Shown: in pieces, positions 1 to 9,161 of the stretch
How positions within the stretch are numbered: the first letter of the stretch is position 1
Layout: each line of letters opens with the position of its first letter
From: Chitinophagales bacterium
GTDB lineage: Bacteria; Bacteroidota; Bacteroidia; Chitinophagales; Chitinophagaceae
NCBI GenBank assembly: GCA_015654695.1
Contig: JAATGJ010000009.1
Span: 1 to 39,424, forward strand
Direction of reading: 5' to 3'
Length of the DNA: 39,424 bases
Notes under the pieces: generated by a model
Told to the model about the DNA's origin: nothing
Databases searched by the model: none
What the model saw: only the letters and a program-made list of their open reading frames with translations
Position numbers and translations under genes: made by a program

Positions 1-1232
1 AAGCCGCCGCCATCCTGCGCTTCTGCATTCACATAATCATTGCCTGCACCACCGTTTCCATAATTGTTTTGCTGAAAATTTCCAGAGAGTTCATCAAAAC
101 CATAACCGTATGCGAAATCGTGCAGAAAGTTATTCCAGTAAAACAGGTTAGTCACAGATGCCTTTCGATAGGTAGAAGGAGCCTGGGCAAGGTCGAGCGG
201 ATAATCGAACACCAATGATGCACCACCATTGGGGCTGGAATTAATATCGGGTGAATTATTATTATTGGTATCTGTATAGGCATACACGTTGTTGCCACGG
301 GTGATGGTAAACTCAGCTCCCGCTACGCCATTCACATCATGCCAGCCAAAGGGGGAAGCCGCAGCATTGGCGGGATTTGTTATCAATTGCCTGGGGCCCT
401 CATAAGGATTTTCCATCGGTGGAGGGAATACACGGTAAGAGGCTCCGCCTATGAATTTTTGCTCATTCAATTTTTTCCAGTTCCAATTTTCTTCAGGTAA
501 TTGAATGTCGTTTTTGCCGGGGTGTGGCGTGCCGGCTTCATGTGAACATTTTTCTCCCGCTTCACCAAAACCACAATGCACTACCCAGTTTATTTTATCC
601 AGCATCTCCCCTGTTTGTGCATCTATACGTACACTCCACCAGTTCAACGCACTGATCTCATATATGCTCAAATCCCATGCAAGACGGAGACGTATGCCGG
701 AACTATCTTCCAGCGTTTGCCACATTAACTTAACGGGAATATCTTCCAGTGATAAATCACTTTTTCCAAAAACAACTGCCTGCTCAGGTCCTCCTTTTGT
801 TTCTTTAATAGCCAGCTTGCCCGAAAAAACATAACCTAGTTGCCGGGCAGCAGCCAACACCGCCTGTTCAGATGTAATAGCAGGAGTTGGATTGGCCGTT
901 TTCGATTGAGCTTGCGGTACAAACCGGCTGGTGAAGGTCAGTAATTGATTATTTTTCGTGACATGGGCGCCGAGTATAGCGTTATGTACCGGGATGCCGC
1001 CGATCTGCTGCTGGAAATAAACGTGAGTAACGCCACTTAGCTTACTATAGGTTTCTGAAGAAACTTTCATCTGGTCAATATCAGGAGCTCCCAGTCCGGC
1101 AGTAGCCACCCTGTTTTTCAAAAGCTCTTTGGCAATAGCTGCCTTTGAAGCGATTTGCGCATTCAGTTGAACGGTAGTAGTAACAAGTACAAAAAAAAGC
1201 ACGAAAATCTTTGGTAAAACTAGTTTTCTCAT
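1..1232 (-). CDS. Secreted M36 (fungalysin-type) metalloprotease, N-terminal part
   Basis: The 3' part of this gene lies beyond the left edge; about 410 codons are visible, reading leftward from an ATG whose complement is at 1230-1232. The protein starts MRKLVLPKIF and has a hydrophobic signal peptide ending near LNAQ (about residue 26). Residues 45-200 resemble the FTP/PepSY inhibitory propeptide region of thermolysin-like and fungalysin proteases. The end of the visible part carries the M36 hallmark NLFYWNNFLHDFAYGYGFDE followed by GNFQQNNYG and a DYVNAEAQDGGG segment. The zinc motif HExxH is expected just outside the window, so catalytic competence cannot be judged. In Bacteroidota such enzymes are usually exported by Sec and often carry a C-terminal type IX sorting domain, also not visible here. 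Role: extracellular protein degradation. Family call is strong; completeness is unknown. Confidence 0.85.
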   Translation of the reverse strand, partial: MRKLVLPKIFVLFFVLVTTTVQLNAQIASKAAIAKELLKNRVATAGLGAPDIDQMKVSSETYSKLSGVTHVYFQQQIGGIPVHNAILGAHVTKNNQLLTFTSRFVPQAQSKTANPTPAITSEQAVLAAARQLGYVFSGKLAIKETKGGPEQAVVFGKSDLSLEDIPVKLMWQTLEDSSGIRLRLAWDLSIYEISALNWWSVRIDAQTGEMLDKINWVVHCGFGEAGEKCSHEAGTPHPGKNDIQLPEENWNWKKLNEQKFIGGASYRVFPPPMENPYEGPRQLITNPANAAASPFGWHDVNGVAGAEFTITRGNNVYAYTDTNNNNSPDINSSPNGGASLVFDYPLDLAQAPSTYRKASVTNLFYWNNFLHDFAYGYGFDELSGNFQQNNYGNGGAGNDYVNAEAQDGGG

Positions 1233-1668
1233 AAAAAGGCAGTGTGTTGGTTTAAAAAAAATTCCAATTCTTATGTTTCAAAAAAATATCTATTCACCCG
1301 GAAGCATAGCTATAGCCCTGCTAATGGTAACATCAATCAACGAAATATGCCAGGTTTTGAAACTTTTGGTAGGTGACGGAAAGATCAGACAAGAATACTA
1401 AAGTTCTGGTTATTCGAACTTTTTCATGAGGATTTTTTCACCATTTATTTGTACTTATTCACCAATCATCAGGATAAACTATGCAGAAACGGGAATAATT
1501 TGTCATTTGTCAAATGCCCGGTTCCTTTTCATGTTTTTCTGCCAACGCTGCGGACAAAGCCATAAAATCTATAAGGAATAATTCAGTTTGATTTTTAAAA
1601 AGACCTCACAGGTTCAAAAAAATCTATGAGGCCTTTTTATACCATATAGAATAGGGAAGTAATACTGG
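1233..1668. other. Intergenic region between protease and NTF2-like gene
   Basis: 436 bp without a convincing gene. It holds the terminator at 1597-1638, an inverted repeat at 1400-1422 (arms AAAGTTC / GAACTTT, 9-nt loop) and a 13-bp palindrome at 1504-1516 (CATTTG T CAAATG) that could be a protein-binding site for the protease promoter. No clear TAnnTTTG element for the minus strand was found, so the protease promoter is not located. Confidence 0.4.
1597..1638 (-). terminator. Rho-independent terminator of the NTF2-like gene
   Basis: Arms AAAAAGACCTCA and TGAGGCCTTTTT form a 12-bp stem with one mismatch around an 18-nt loop. Read on the minus strand, the stem is followed by a run of T. It lies 31 bp after the stop of the gene at 1669-2151. 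Confidence 0.7.
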
Positions 1669-2151
1669 TTACTCCTTTACCATTTTTGAGAAATCCCCGT
1701 AAATACCTTCAGCTGTAATTTTACCATCCTTGTTGAATGTGTCGAATTGCACATAATCTATAATTACCTTTTCCCCGGTTTTCTTTGATTTGCCCGACCA
1801 CTGCCACCAGGATTGCACCACCTTAGCATCCTCGTCAACATAATGGAGGTAATCAGGATAACCAACCGTTTTTACTTTTACGCTGTCATAATAATCAAAA
1901 TCGGAGCGCCACATTTTAAAGGCCTCTGCTATCGGAATGGATTTAGGCAGGCCCGAAACCCAGAATTTGGCGCTGTCTGCATAATAGGTTTTGTTGGTAG
2001 CATCGTCTTTCGCCAGGTAAGCTTTTGTCGTATTGTTCACCACATCAATGTAAGGGTGCTTGATGTAGATAGTGCCGTTCTTTTCTTCCTTCTGGGAAAA
2101 AGCGGCCATCGCAAAAAGGAAAAAACCGGTTGATAAAATAATCTTTCTCAT
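1669..2151 (-). CDS. Secreted SnoaL/NTF2-like domain protein
   Basis: 160 residues. Residues 1-19 (MRKIILSTGFFLFAMAAFSQ) are a typical Sec signal peptide, so the mature protein is periplasmic or secreted. The mature part (residues 40-158) has the pattern of NTF2/SnoaL-fold proteins: an N-terminal helix region with AEAFKMWRSDF, then strands with SWWQWSGKSKKTGEKV and VQFDTFNKDGKITAEGIYGDF, the latter being the usual 'F.dgKI.e...y.d' end of such domains. No catalytic residue can be assigned; family members are diverse ligand-binding or small-enzyme folds. It is divergent from the hybrid regulator at 2403 across a shared 251-bp promoter region, so co-regulation is possible but unproven. It has its own terminator at 1597-1638. 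Confidence 0.65.
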   Translation of the reverse strand: MRKIILSTGFFLFAMAAFSQKEEKNGTIYIKHPYIDVVNNTTKAYLAKDDATNKTYYADSAKFWVSGLPKSIPIAEAFKMWRSDFDYYDSVKVKTVGYPDYLHYVDEDAKVVQSWWQWSGKSKKTGEKVIIDYVQFDTFNKDGKITAEGIYGDFSKMVKE

Positions 2152-2402
2152 GTGTTTAATTTTTAAAATTTACTTTCTTGCTGGTTAAAAAATGTTTTGA
2201 TACTGGCCCGGCAACACAATAAAGGTCTGCCCGGTCTTATTCATTTTGTGAACACATTTTCACTTTCTTTCCCTACATTTTCTTCAATCACCCGGACAAA
2301 TTGTGCAGCAACAGGATTTATTCGTCATTTTATAAAAACACTGCCGGTTTCCCGGCAATTGGTGGTAGCAAAAAAGAGATTTCCCTTTATATTTATACCT
2401 GC

Positions 2403-5400
2403 ATGTACAAGCCACTTCTGACCCTAAAAACAATAATAAGCCTCGCTGCCTTTGCCTGGCTGGGATCTCCTGCTTTGGCCCAGACCGCCAATGCGTTTGA
2501 AACCATATCTACCGCCCAGGGCCTTTCTCAAGGCATGATCTTCGACATATTGCAGGACCAGGAGGGTTTTATCTGGGTGGCCACAAAAAACGGGCTGAAC
2601 CGCTATGACGGTTACAGTTTTAAGGTTTATGTGAACGATCCATACAACCCAAACAGCATTAGCAGTAATACAGTTACAAAACTTTTTGAAGACTCCAGAG
2701 GCCATATTTGGGCAGGAACGGAAGATGCCGGCCTGAACATCTTTGATAAAAAAACCGGCAAATTTTATCGCCTTGCCAATAGAGTTTCAGATGTGTCATC
2801 ACTGTCAGGCAATTCAATTGGCGCAATAGAGGAATTGGCCGATGGAAGAATTTTAGTGGGGGCCAATGGCTTTGGCTTAAATATTATACAACTACCAGAC
2901 GATTTTTTTACGAAAGGCACAACACCCGTTATCACACGCCTTAGCCTTCCTGATAAAGCTTATGCCGTGAGACTGGGAAAAGACCCGGCAAACACCGTGT
3001 GGATTAGTGCAGACGAGGGAACAGTTTACAGCTTTCAGCCATCAACAAACGGTTTTACAAAGGAGGCTGGTGCCGAGTTTTTGGATAATGGCTATTGGTT
3101 AAACGACAGCACTGCGGGTATCAGCGGGAGAAGTTTCTTTTTATACCGTGGCAAAGATGCCATTCCCTTATTCGATACAAAGAAAAAATCTGTTGGCAAT
3201 CTTGTTCATCGGATAACAGCTACACCATGGAGTAAGCGTTCGGGTTCAGGATCATTAATGATGAATTTACAAGTGGCCTATTGGCACAACGGCACAACCG
3301 TCAGTTGGGGGATACCAATGCGGGAGACAGCACAGGTGCTGCTTCCTTGTATTATTGACAGGTCTGGAATGCTATGGACAGGCACAAGAGGTTATGGTTT
3401 GCGCAAATACAACATAGCAGCAAAAAGGTTTAAGCAGGATGCTACGGGGTTAAGCGTGCGATGGATAGTTCCTGCACAAAACGACCAGTTGTACCTGGGT
3501 AATTTTATTACACATTGGCAAACACTAAAACCAGTTTCAGATGAAAACGACGCCATATTAAAAATCTCTAAAAGCTTTCGTGTTGACAATATATTAGCAA
3601 CAAAAACCGGCGACTACTGGATTCAAAGCAATTTTGCGGGTTATCATACATATAGTCCTTCCACCAAAAAACTGGTAGCCTGGCCTACTATAAGCCATGG
3701 AGAAGTTGTGGGCGACCAGCAGCCGATGCTGGAAGATAGCAAAGGCTATATCTGGTTGCCGGGCATGAGTGGTATCATCACTCGTTTTCATACCGCCACA
3801 CAACGCATTGACCAGTTTACTATCAATACCAATGCTTCCAAACCCATGTTGCCACGGGCAGGCATCACTTCCATTTTTGAAGATGCGCAAGCCGTGTTTT
3901 GGGTGGGAACACAGGATGGATTTGTGAAAGTTGCATTCAATGCTGCCAATCATTCATCGCCGCAGTTGCAATGGTATTACAACAACAGCAATGACCGCAA
4001 TTCGCTTAACTATAGACATGTGTCGAGCTTTATTGACGACCCGGCAGAACCCAATAAATATATATGGATCAGCACCAAGGGTGGTGGCTTAAACAGGTTG
4101 GATAAAACCACCGGCAATTTTTTTCATCTCACCAGGAAAGATGGGTTGCCTGATGATGTAGTATACGGCTTGTTGCCAGACGATGAAGGCAATATCTGGG
4201 GCAGTACCAACAAAGGACTTTTTTGTTTGGCTTCGCCGAAGAAGAACGATGGCAAATGGGTTTTTAGAAATTTTACAAAAGCCGAAGGGTTGCAGGGAGA
4301 TGAATTTAACACGGGTGCATATGCAAAACTCTCCAATGGTAATTTGGCTTTTGGCGGTGTTAACGGCTTAAACATTTTTGACCCAAAAGAAATTCTGGCG
4401 CGGGATTTTGAACCCAATGTTTTTATCACCGACATACTCGTTAACAACCAGCCTGTTTTTCCGAATGACAAAAGCGGAGTACTAAAGAACACCATCGAGC
4501 AATCGAAAACTATTACGCTCTCTCACCTGCAGGATATTCTAACACTTGAATTTTCATCGCTTGATTTTACGGCACCTAATCAAAACAGGTATCGTTATCA
4601 ACTGGAAGGCGCCGATAAAGACTGGATAGAATCAGGCCCGCGCCGTACCGCAACTTATCTTCATTTACCTCCCGGGAAATATACATTCAAAGTACAGGGA
4701 AGCAACAGCCAGGGGATATGGAGCGATAAGATCGCTGGATTAAAGATGACAGTATTACCACCGTGGTGGCGTACCTGGTGGGCTTATGCGGTTTATATAC
4801 TGGTAATAATTTTAATCATCAGGGCATACTTTAAATTTTCTATCAACAGGGCCAAATTAAAATCGCAATTGTTTGTTGAACAAAACGAAGCCAAAAGAGC
4901 AAAAGAATTAGATACGTTAAAAACACAGCTCTATACAAACATCACCCATGAATTTCGTACGCCGCTTACGGTTATACTGGGCATGGCACAACAAATAGCC
5001 AGCAAGCCCGGCGAACATTTAAAAAGCGGAACAGAGATGATTATCCGCAACGGGCAAAGCCTGCTGAATCTTGTCAATGAAATGCTGGACCTTTCAAAAT
5101 TAGAAAGCGGTAAAATGTCGCTGCAGTTAGTAAAAGGTGATGTGATCAATTTTCTGCGCTACATTGTTGAGTCTTTCCATTCTTTAGCCGAAAGCCAGAA
5201 GAAACAATTCCATTTTCTTTCAGAGATGGACTCATTGAACATTGCTTATGATCCCGAAAAGATGCGGCAAATCGTTGGCAACTTATTGTCCAATGCTTTA
5301 AAGTTTACACCGGAAAAAGGAAACATATATATATCAATAAATGAAATCAGGCTGACCGGCGGAGAAGAACGGTCATTGCTTGTCATTAAAGTAAAAGATA

Positions 5401-6527
5401 CTGGCATGGGTATCCCTGAAGACCAGGTACAATATATTTTTGAAAGGTTCTACCAATCAGATAACAGTCATACAAGAAAAACAGAAGGAACTGGTATTGG
5501 TTTAGCATTAACCAAAGAGCTGGTGAAATTAATGGAGGGGGAAATTGCTGTAAAGAGCCCGCCAACCGGCGCTAATAAGGGAAGTGAATTTACCGTGACG
5601 CTGCCGTTTAAACGGCTGGTATTGGTGGAACCGGGAATTACATACCCTGATCCGGTAGCTATCGGATTAAAATCAATTCCTCAGCAAAAAACAAATGGAG
5701 TAACAGAAAATAAAAATGAGATCATTGATGAAAATAGTGGTAATGAAAAGCCATTGATCTTATTGGTAGAGGATAATGCTGATGTAGTGGCTTACACTGC
5801 ATCCTGTCTTCCTGATTATCGCCTCGCGGTTGGCAAAGATGGGTTGGAAGGATTGGAAATAGCTGCCGGCATTATCCCCGATCTCATCATTACAGATGTA
5901 ATGATGCCGCATATGGATGGATTTGAGCTATGCCAAAAACTGCGGAATGATGAACGCACCAGTCATATTCCCATCATCATGCTTACGGCCAAAGCGGATA
6001 TGGAAAGTAAAATGGAAGGTCTGCAACGTGGTGCCGATGTATATTTGGAAAAACCATTTAACCGGGAAGAGTTATTGATACGTGTAAAAAAATTACTGGA
6101 GTTACGGAAAAACCTGCAACAGTATTATCTTAAAAAAGCGGGGCTCACGGATAAACCTGTATCCACACCTGCGCCTGCTGATGAGCAGGCAGAAGATATA
6201 TTTGTCAAAAAAGTGAGAGAAGCCGTAGAAGCGAATTTGACCGATCCAGGTTTTACAGTGGAGCAATTATGTAAGTTCTTACTCATGAGCCATTCGCAGT
6301 TGCACCGTAAGTTAGAAGCCTTAACAGGATGCAGTCCGAATAAATTTATACGCATCGTCCGTCTCAACAAAGCAAAGGAGTTGTTGAAAGATCCGGGCAA
6401 CAGTATAGGCTCGATAGCCTTAGATTGCGGATACAACGATCCCGGATATTTCTCCCGGGTCTTCAAACAGGAAAATGGGGTGACTCCACAGGAATGGCGG
6501 GTAAAGTATAAGGAAGAATCTTTATAG
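2403..6527 (+). CDS. Hybrid two-component system regulator (propeller sensor, kinase, receiver, AraC HTH)
   Basis: 1374 residues from the ATG at 2403, chosen because it puts a clean signal peptide first (MYKPLLTLKT to about PALAQ, residue 26); the open frame extends 34 codons further upstream. Order of domains: two seven-bladed Reg_prop propellers (about residues 30-700; repeats such as DQEGFIWVATKNGLNRYDG and EDSRGHIWAGTEDAGLN), a Y_Y_Y domain (715-780), one membrane helix (788-812), a HisKA dimerisation helix with phosphoacceptor H849 in NITHEFRTPL, a HATPase domain (N964 in NLLSNALKF; G boxes DTGMGIP and GTGIGLAL), a receiver with phosphoacceptor D1165 in IITDVMMPHMDG, and an AraC-type HTH (1263-1374). 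This is the classic Bacteroidota HTCS, which senses a periplasmic ligand, often an oligosaccharide, and activates transcription of a nearby locus. No SusC/SusD pair or glycan operon lies in this window, so its target is unknown. Confidence 0.95.
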   Translation: MYKPLLTLKTIISLAAFAWLGSPALAQTANAFETISTAQGLSQGMIFDILQDQEGFIWVATKNGLNRYDGYSFKVYVNDPYNPNSISSNTVTKLFEDSRGHIWAGTEDAGLNIFDKKTGKFYRLANRVSDVSSLSGNSIGAIEELADGRILVGANGFGLNIIQLPDDFFTKGTTPVITRLSLPDKAYAVRLGKDPANTVWISADEGTVYSFQPSTNGFTKEAGAEFLDNGYWLNDSTAGISGRSFFLYRGKDAIPLFDTKKKSVGNLVHRITATPWSKRSGSGSLMMNLQVAYWHNGTTVSWGIPMRETAQVLLPCIIDRSGMLWTGTRGYGLRKYNIAAKRFKQDATGLSVRWIVPAQNDQLYLGNFITHWQTLKPVSDENDAILKISKSFRVDNILATKTGDYWIQSNFAGYHTYSPSTKKLVAWPTISHGEVVGDQQPMLEDSKGYIWLPGMSGIITRFHTATQRIDQFTINTNASKPMLPRAGITSIFEDAQAVFWVGTQDGFVKVAFNAANHSSPQLQWYYNNSNDRNSLNYRHVSSFIDDPAEPNKYIWISTKGGGLNRLDKTTGNFFHLTRKDGLPDDVVYGLLPDDEGNIWGSTNKGLFCLASPKKNDGKWVFRNFTKAEGLQGDEFNTGAYAKLSNGNLAFGGVNGLNIFDPKEILARDFEPNVFITDILVNNQPVFPNDKSGVLKNTIEQSKTITLSHLQDILTLEFSSLDFTAPNQNRYRYQLEGADKDWIESGPRRTATYLHLPPGKYTFKVQGSNSQGIWSDKIAGLKMTVLPPWWRTWWAYAVYILVIILIIRAYFKFSINRAKLKSQLFVEQNEAKRAKELDTLKTQLYTNITHEFRTPLTVILGMAQQIASKPGEHLKSGTEMIIRNGQSLLNLVNEMLDLSKLESGKMSLQLVKGDVINFLRYIVESFHSLAESQKKQFHFLSEMDSLNIAYDPEKMRQIVGNLLSNALKFTPEKGNIYISINEIRLTGGEERSLLVIKVKDTGMGIPEDQVQYIFERFYQSDNSHTRKTEGTGIGLALTKELVKLMEGEIAVKSPPTGANKGSEFTVTLPFKRLVLVEPGITYPDPVAIGLKSIPQQKTNGVTENKNEIIDENSGNEKPLILLVEDNADVVAYTASCLPDYRLAVGKDGLEGLEIAAGIIPDLIITDVMMPHMDGFELCQKLRNDERTSHIPIIMLTAKADMESKMEGLQRGADVYLEKPFNREELLIRVKKLLELRKNLQQYYLKKAGLTDKPVSTPAPADEQAEDIFVKKVREAVEANLTDPGFTVEQLCKFLLMSHSQLHRKLEALTGCSPNKFIRIVRLNKAKELLKDPGNSIGSIALDCGYNDPGYFSRVFKQENGVTPQEWRVKYKEESL

Positions 6528-6887
6528 TCTGCTGCGCCGCAAAGTCTCCTATACAATTGGTTTTAAACCAACATTCCTTATTCCCTGCACTGCCGATGTG
6601 AAAGGCAAAAAATAAAGTTCGCTATATCGTAGCTAAACTATTTTTTGGAATGAATATCATGCAACAGTGTTGAATCCAGTGACTGAGCATACTACGTAGA
6701 AAAATGAATTTTCCCTGCCAATTCGCCCGTTTTCTTTTTTTATAGCTGTTGAGATACCCGTGAGCAACTCCCACTCAAAGCTCACTCAAAGCCCACCATA
6801 ATGCGCCTTTTCTAAGTATGTGCCAGATTGTCTCAAAACAACATTAGGGATGGAAGATTATCTTCTTTTTTAAGGATGAATTACGAC
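6528..6887. other. Gene-free intergenic region
   Basis: 360 bp between the convergent HTCS and XRE genes, with no supported ORF. It contains a palindrome TTGGTTT TAAACCAA-like site at 6557-6571 shortly after the HTCS stop, and short imperfect repeats of the type ACTCAAAGC near 6770-6800. No good terminator with a T-tract was found for either gene. Confidence 0.35.
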
Positions 6888-7112
6888 TCAAAAGTTTAGC
6901 AGCTCTGGTATAGATACTTTTAAAGCATCAGCAAGTGCCAGTAGCATGGTAAGCGAGGGATTGGTTATTCCTTTTTCAATTCTATGTATCTGGCTAAAGT
7001 CCACATCCGCAATATCTGCAAGCTTTCGTAAACTTAATTTTCTTTCAAGTCTGAGTTCTTCCAGGTGCTTGCCGAATTTCTTCAAAATTTTCTCATCACG
7101 GGTGCTGTTCAT
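6888..7112 (-). CDS. XRE-family helix-turn-helix regulator
   Basis: 74 residues, essentially one HTH_3 (Cro/C1) domain: GKHLEELRLERKLSLRKLAD, then a recognition helix region VDFSQIHRIEKGITNPSL and the closing helix MLLALADALKVSIPELL. Length and layout match the stand-alone small XRE proteins common in Bacteroidota. It is divergent from the ECF sigma factor gene across about 150 bp, so it may repress its own promoter and possibly the sigma gene; that is inference from position only. No toxin partner is adjacent. Confidence 0.85.
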   Translation of the reverse strand: MNSTRDEKILKKFGKHLEELRLERKLSLRKLADIADVDFSQIHRIEKGITNPSLTMLLALADALKVSIPELLNF

Positions 7113-7154
7113 TGAGGAAAATTCAATGAATTCAGGAAAAATATTGTAGGGCTA

Positions 7155-7188
7155 TTTGCATACAAATAAAAACTCTTTACTATCTTAG
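7155..7188 (+). promoter_or_regulatory. Candidate promoter of the ECF sigma factor gene
   Basis: TTTG at 7155-7158 and TATCTTAG at 7181-7188 resemble the Bacteroidota -33 TTTG and -7 TAnnTTTG elements, with a 22-nt spacer that is slightly long. The -7 box deviates at one position. Confidence 0.4.
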
Positions 7189-7265
7189 TCTTTGTAAGTT
7201 TTCTTTCAAGTCATTCAGAAACTTTGCTTGTGCTTCACCAGGAACCTTATTCAGCAGTTGATTTC

Positions 7266-7787
7266 ATGCAATCCTTCCAGGCCGGAGAGGAAAAAGGCTT
7301 TGATTATTTCTTCAGGGCTTATCACAAACGCCTGTGTAATTTTGCTTGCCGTTATATCAAAGACACGGGTGTAGCGGAAGATATAGTCGTTGATTCCTTC
7401 GTAAAAGCCTGGCACAAGCGGGAGAAGTTTACACAAGAGGCCCATTTAAAAAACTACCTCTATCGTATCGTTTATTATGGCTGTCTTCGTTGGTTTGAGA
7501 GTCAGCAACTCCATGGCAGGCACAATCAGCAGGCCGCCCGTGAGACAGAGTCAGCCGAACAAAGCATCGTAGAGAATATCGTTCACGCAGAATTTATACA
7601 CCTGGTTTATCACACTTTGGAACACCTGCCTCCTGCCTGTCGTACAATCTTCAAAAAACTATTCGTCGAAGGAAAATCAATGAAAGAAACGGCAGAAGAA
7701 TTACAACTTGCCCGTAGTACAGTACAAACACAAAAAGACAGGGGCATTGATATATTAAGAAAGCTCTTGTTCCCTTCAGGTACTTAA
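7266..7787 (+). CDS. ECF-type RNA polymerase sigma factor
   Basis: 173 residues from the ATG at 7266; in-frame TTG (7224) and GTG (7230) codons upstream could add 12-14 residues, but family members usually start a few residues before the 'AGEEKGFDYFFRAYH' segment. Region 2 is visible as FDYFFRAYHKRLCNFA and AEDIVVDSFVKAWHKR; region 4 as LEHLPPACRTIFKKLFVEG, then the HTH MKETAEELQLARSTVQTQK. These features fit the large Bacteroidota ECF group that is often paired with FecR anti-sigma factors and SusCD operons. No anti-sigma gene follows, so its control must come from elsewhere or it acts constitutively. Divergent from the XRE gene. Confidence 0.88.
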   Translation: MQSFQAGEEKGFDYFFRAYHKRLCNFACRYIKDTGVAEDIVVDSFVKAWHKREKFTQEAHLKNYLYRIVYYGCLRWFESQQLHGRHNQQAARETESAEQSIVENIVHAEFIHLVYHTLEHLPPACRTIFKKLFVEGKSMKETAEELQLARSTVQTQKDRGIDILRKLLFPSGT

Positions 7788-7934
7788 CATTTCCCCTGTT
7801 TCCCCGGCGGTGCCTTTTTCCGGGTGAGGCTTCGGCCGCCAATAACAATTTTCCCTTAAAATACTGTTTCGCAGCCGTTTGATTTAATTCGGATATTTGT
7901 CACTCTTCATATAAAATAAAAGATACTTACAGAG

Positions 7935-9159
7935 ATGACAGATAAAAACTTTCCACTCACCGGCCGGGGATCTGTAGCCGTTCATGCCGGTCATAAACAA
8001 GACCCTAATTATGCTCACCTCGTTCCTATCTATGCCAGCAGCACCTTTGTATTTGATGAAGCCGAGCAGGGCATGCGGCGTTTTAGCGGGAAAGAAGATG
8101 GATATATTTATTCACGCTGGGGAAACCCCACTTTTACGGAAGCGGAAAATAAGATCGCCGCATTAGAGTCCTTCGGCATTGAAAAAAATGGTTCGCCATT
8201 GGAAGCGAAAGGCATCCTTCATGCTTCCGGTATGGCGGCTATTACAACACTACTTCTTTCCAATTTAAAAGCAGGTGATAAAATTCTTACGCATTACTCA
8301 TTATATGGTGGCACGGAAGAGATCATCACCAAAGTTTTACCCGCCTTAGGTATTACCGCTATCATTGCTGACCTGCGTGATTTGAATAAAGCTGAAGAAG
8401 CCATAAAAAATGATCCGGCTATTAAACTATTGTATATAGAAACGCCTGCTAATCCGACCATTCAATGTGTGGATATAGAAGAACTCGGCAAATTGGCAAA
8501 GCGATACGGGTTAATTACGGCCTGTGATAATACCTTTGCCACGCCGTACCTGCAGCAGCCTTTTCGTTCCGGTATTGATTTCATTGTTCATTCCACTACC
8601 AAATTCCTGAATGGGCATGGCACAGCGATCGGCGGCATCCTGTTGGGAACTGATATTGAATTCATGAAGACGAAGGCTTATACCATGGCCAAAACACTGG
8701 GGGGAAATGCGAACCCCTTTGATGCATTCTTACTCATCAATGGAATGAAAACACTCGAACTGAGAATGGACAGGCATTGTCATAACGCGATGGAAGTAGC
8801 GAATTATTTAACATCTCATACGGCAGTAGCCAACGTCAATTATACCGGGCTGCCCGGTCATCCTGATCATTCTATTGCAATGAAGCAAATGCGCCACCCC
8901 GGTGCTATGCTGAGTTTTGAATTAAAAGAAGGATTGCAGGGTGGTATTGATTTTATGAATAAACTAAAAAATGTGTGTACGTACTGTTTCCCTCGGTACT
9001 TGTGATACATTGCTCGCCCACCCGGCTTCCATGACACATTACAGCGTACCCAGGGAAGAAAAGATAAAATACGGCATCACCGATGGGTTGATACGAATGA
9101 ACGTGGGGATAGAAAATGTGGAGGATATTCTTGCTGACCTTAACCAGTCATTATTGTAA
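7935..9159 (+). pseudogene. Trans-sulfuration PLP enzyme (methionine gamma-lyase / homoserine sulfhydrylase type), frameshifted
   Basis: The reading frame from ATG 7935 codes for a Cys/Met-metabolism PLP enzyme up to about 8984, then runs into a stop at 9003-9005. The missing C-terminus continues in another frame from about 8985 to 9159 (TVSLGTCDTLLAHPASMTHY ... GLIRMNVGIENVEDILADL). The total span of 1225 nt is one more than a multiple of three. Family proteins usually read C-T-L-T-V-S-L-G here, so two missing bases near 8984-8986 are the likeliest lesion. Otherwise the gene looks healthy: substrate/PLP segments YSRWGNPT, SGMAAI, DNTFATPYLQ and the PLP lysine K223 in HSTTKFLNGHG. A repaired protein would be about 408 residues, normal length. 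It would cleave or form C-S bonds of methionine, cystathionine or O-acylhomoserine; which one cannot be told. Possible explanations are a sequencing or assembly error, or a recent mutation. Confidence 0.8.
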
Positions 9160-9161
9160 AT

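Noticed and set aside
7038-7212. 14-bp direct repeat TTTTCTTTCAAGTC at 7038-7051 and 7199-7212
   Set aside because: One copy is within the XRE coding region and low-complexity T/C-rich; likely chance.
7788-7934. SAM riboswitch before the PLP enzyme
   Set aside because: No SAM-I or SAM-II conserved cores could be recognised in the 147-bp leader.
8975-8995. Programmed ribosomal frameshift in the PLP enzyme
   Set aside because: No slippery heptamer or downstream structure is seen, and this family is not known for frameshifting.
8971-9159. A separate small gene after the PLP enzyme
   Set aside because: Its residues continue the PLP enzyme's conserved C-terminus without gap, so it is the same gene in a shifted frame.
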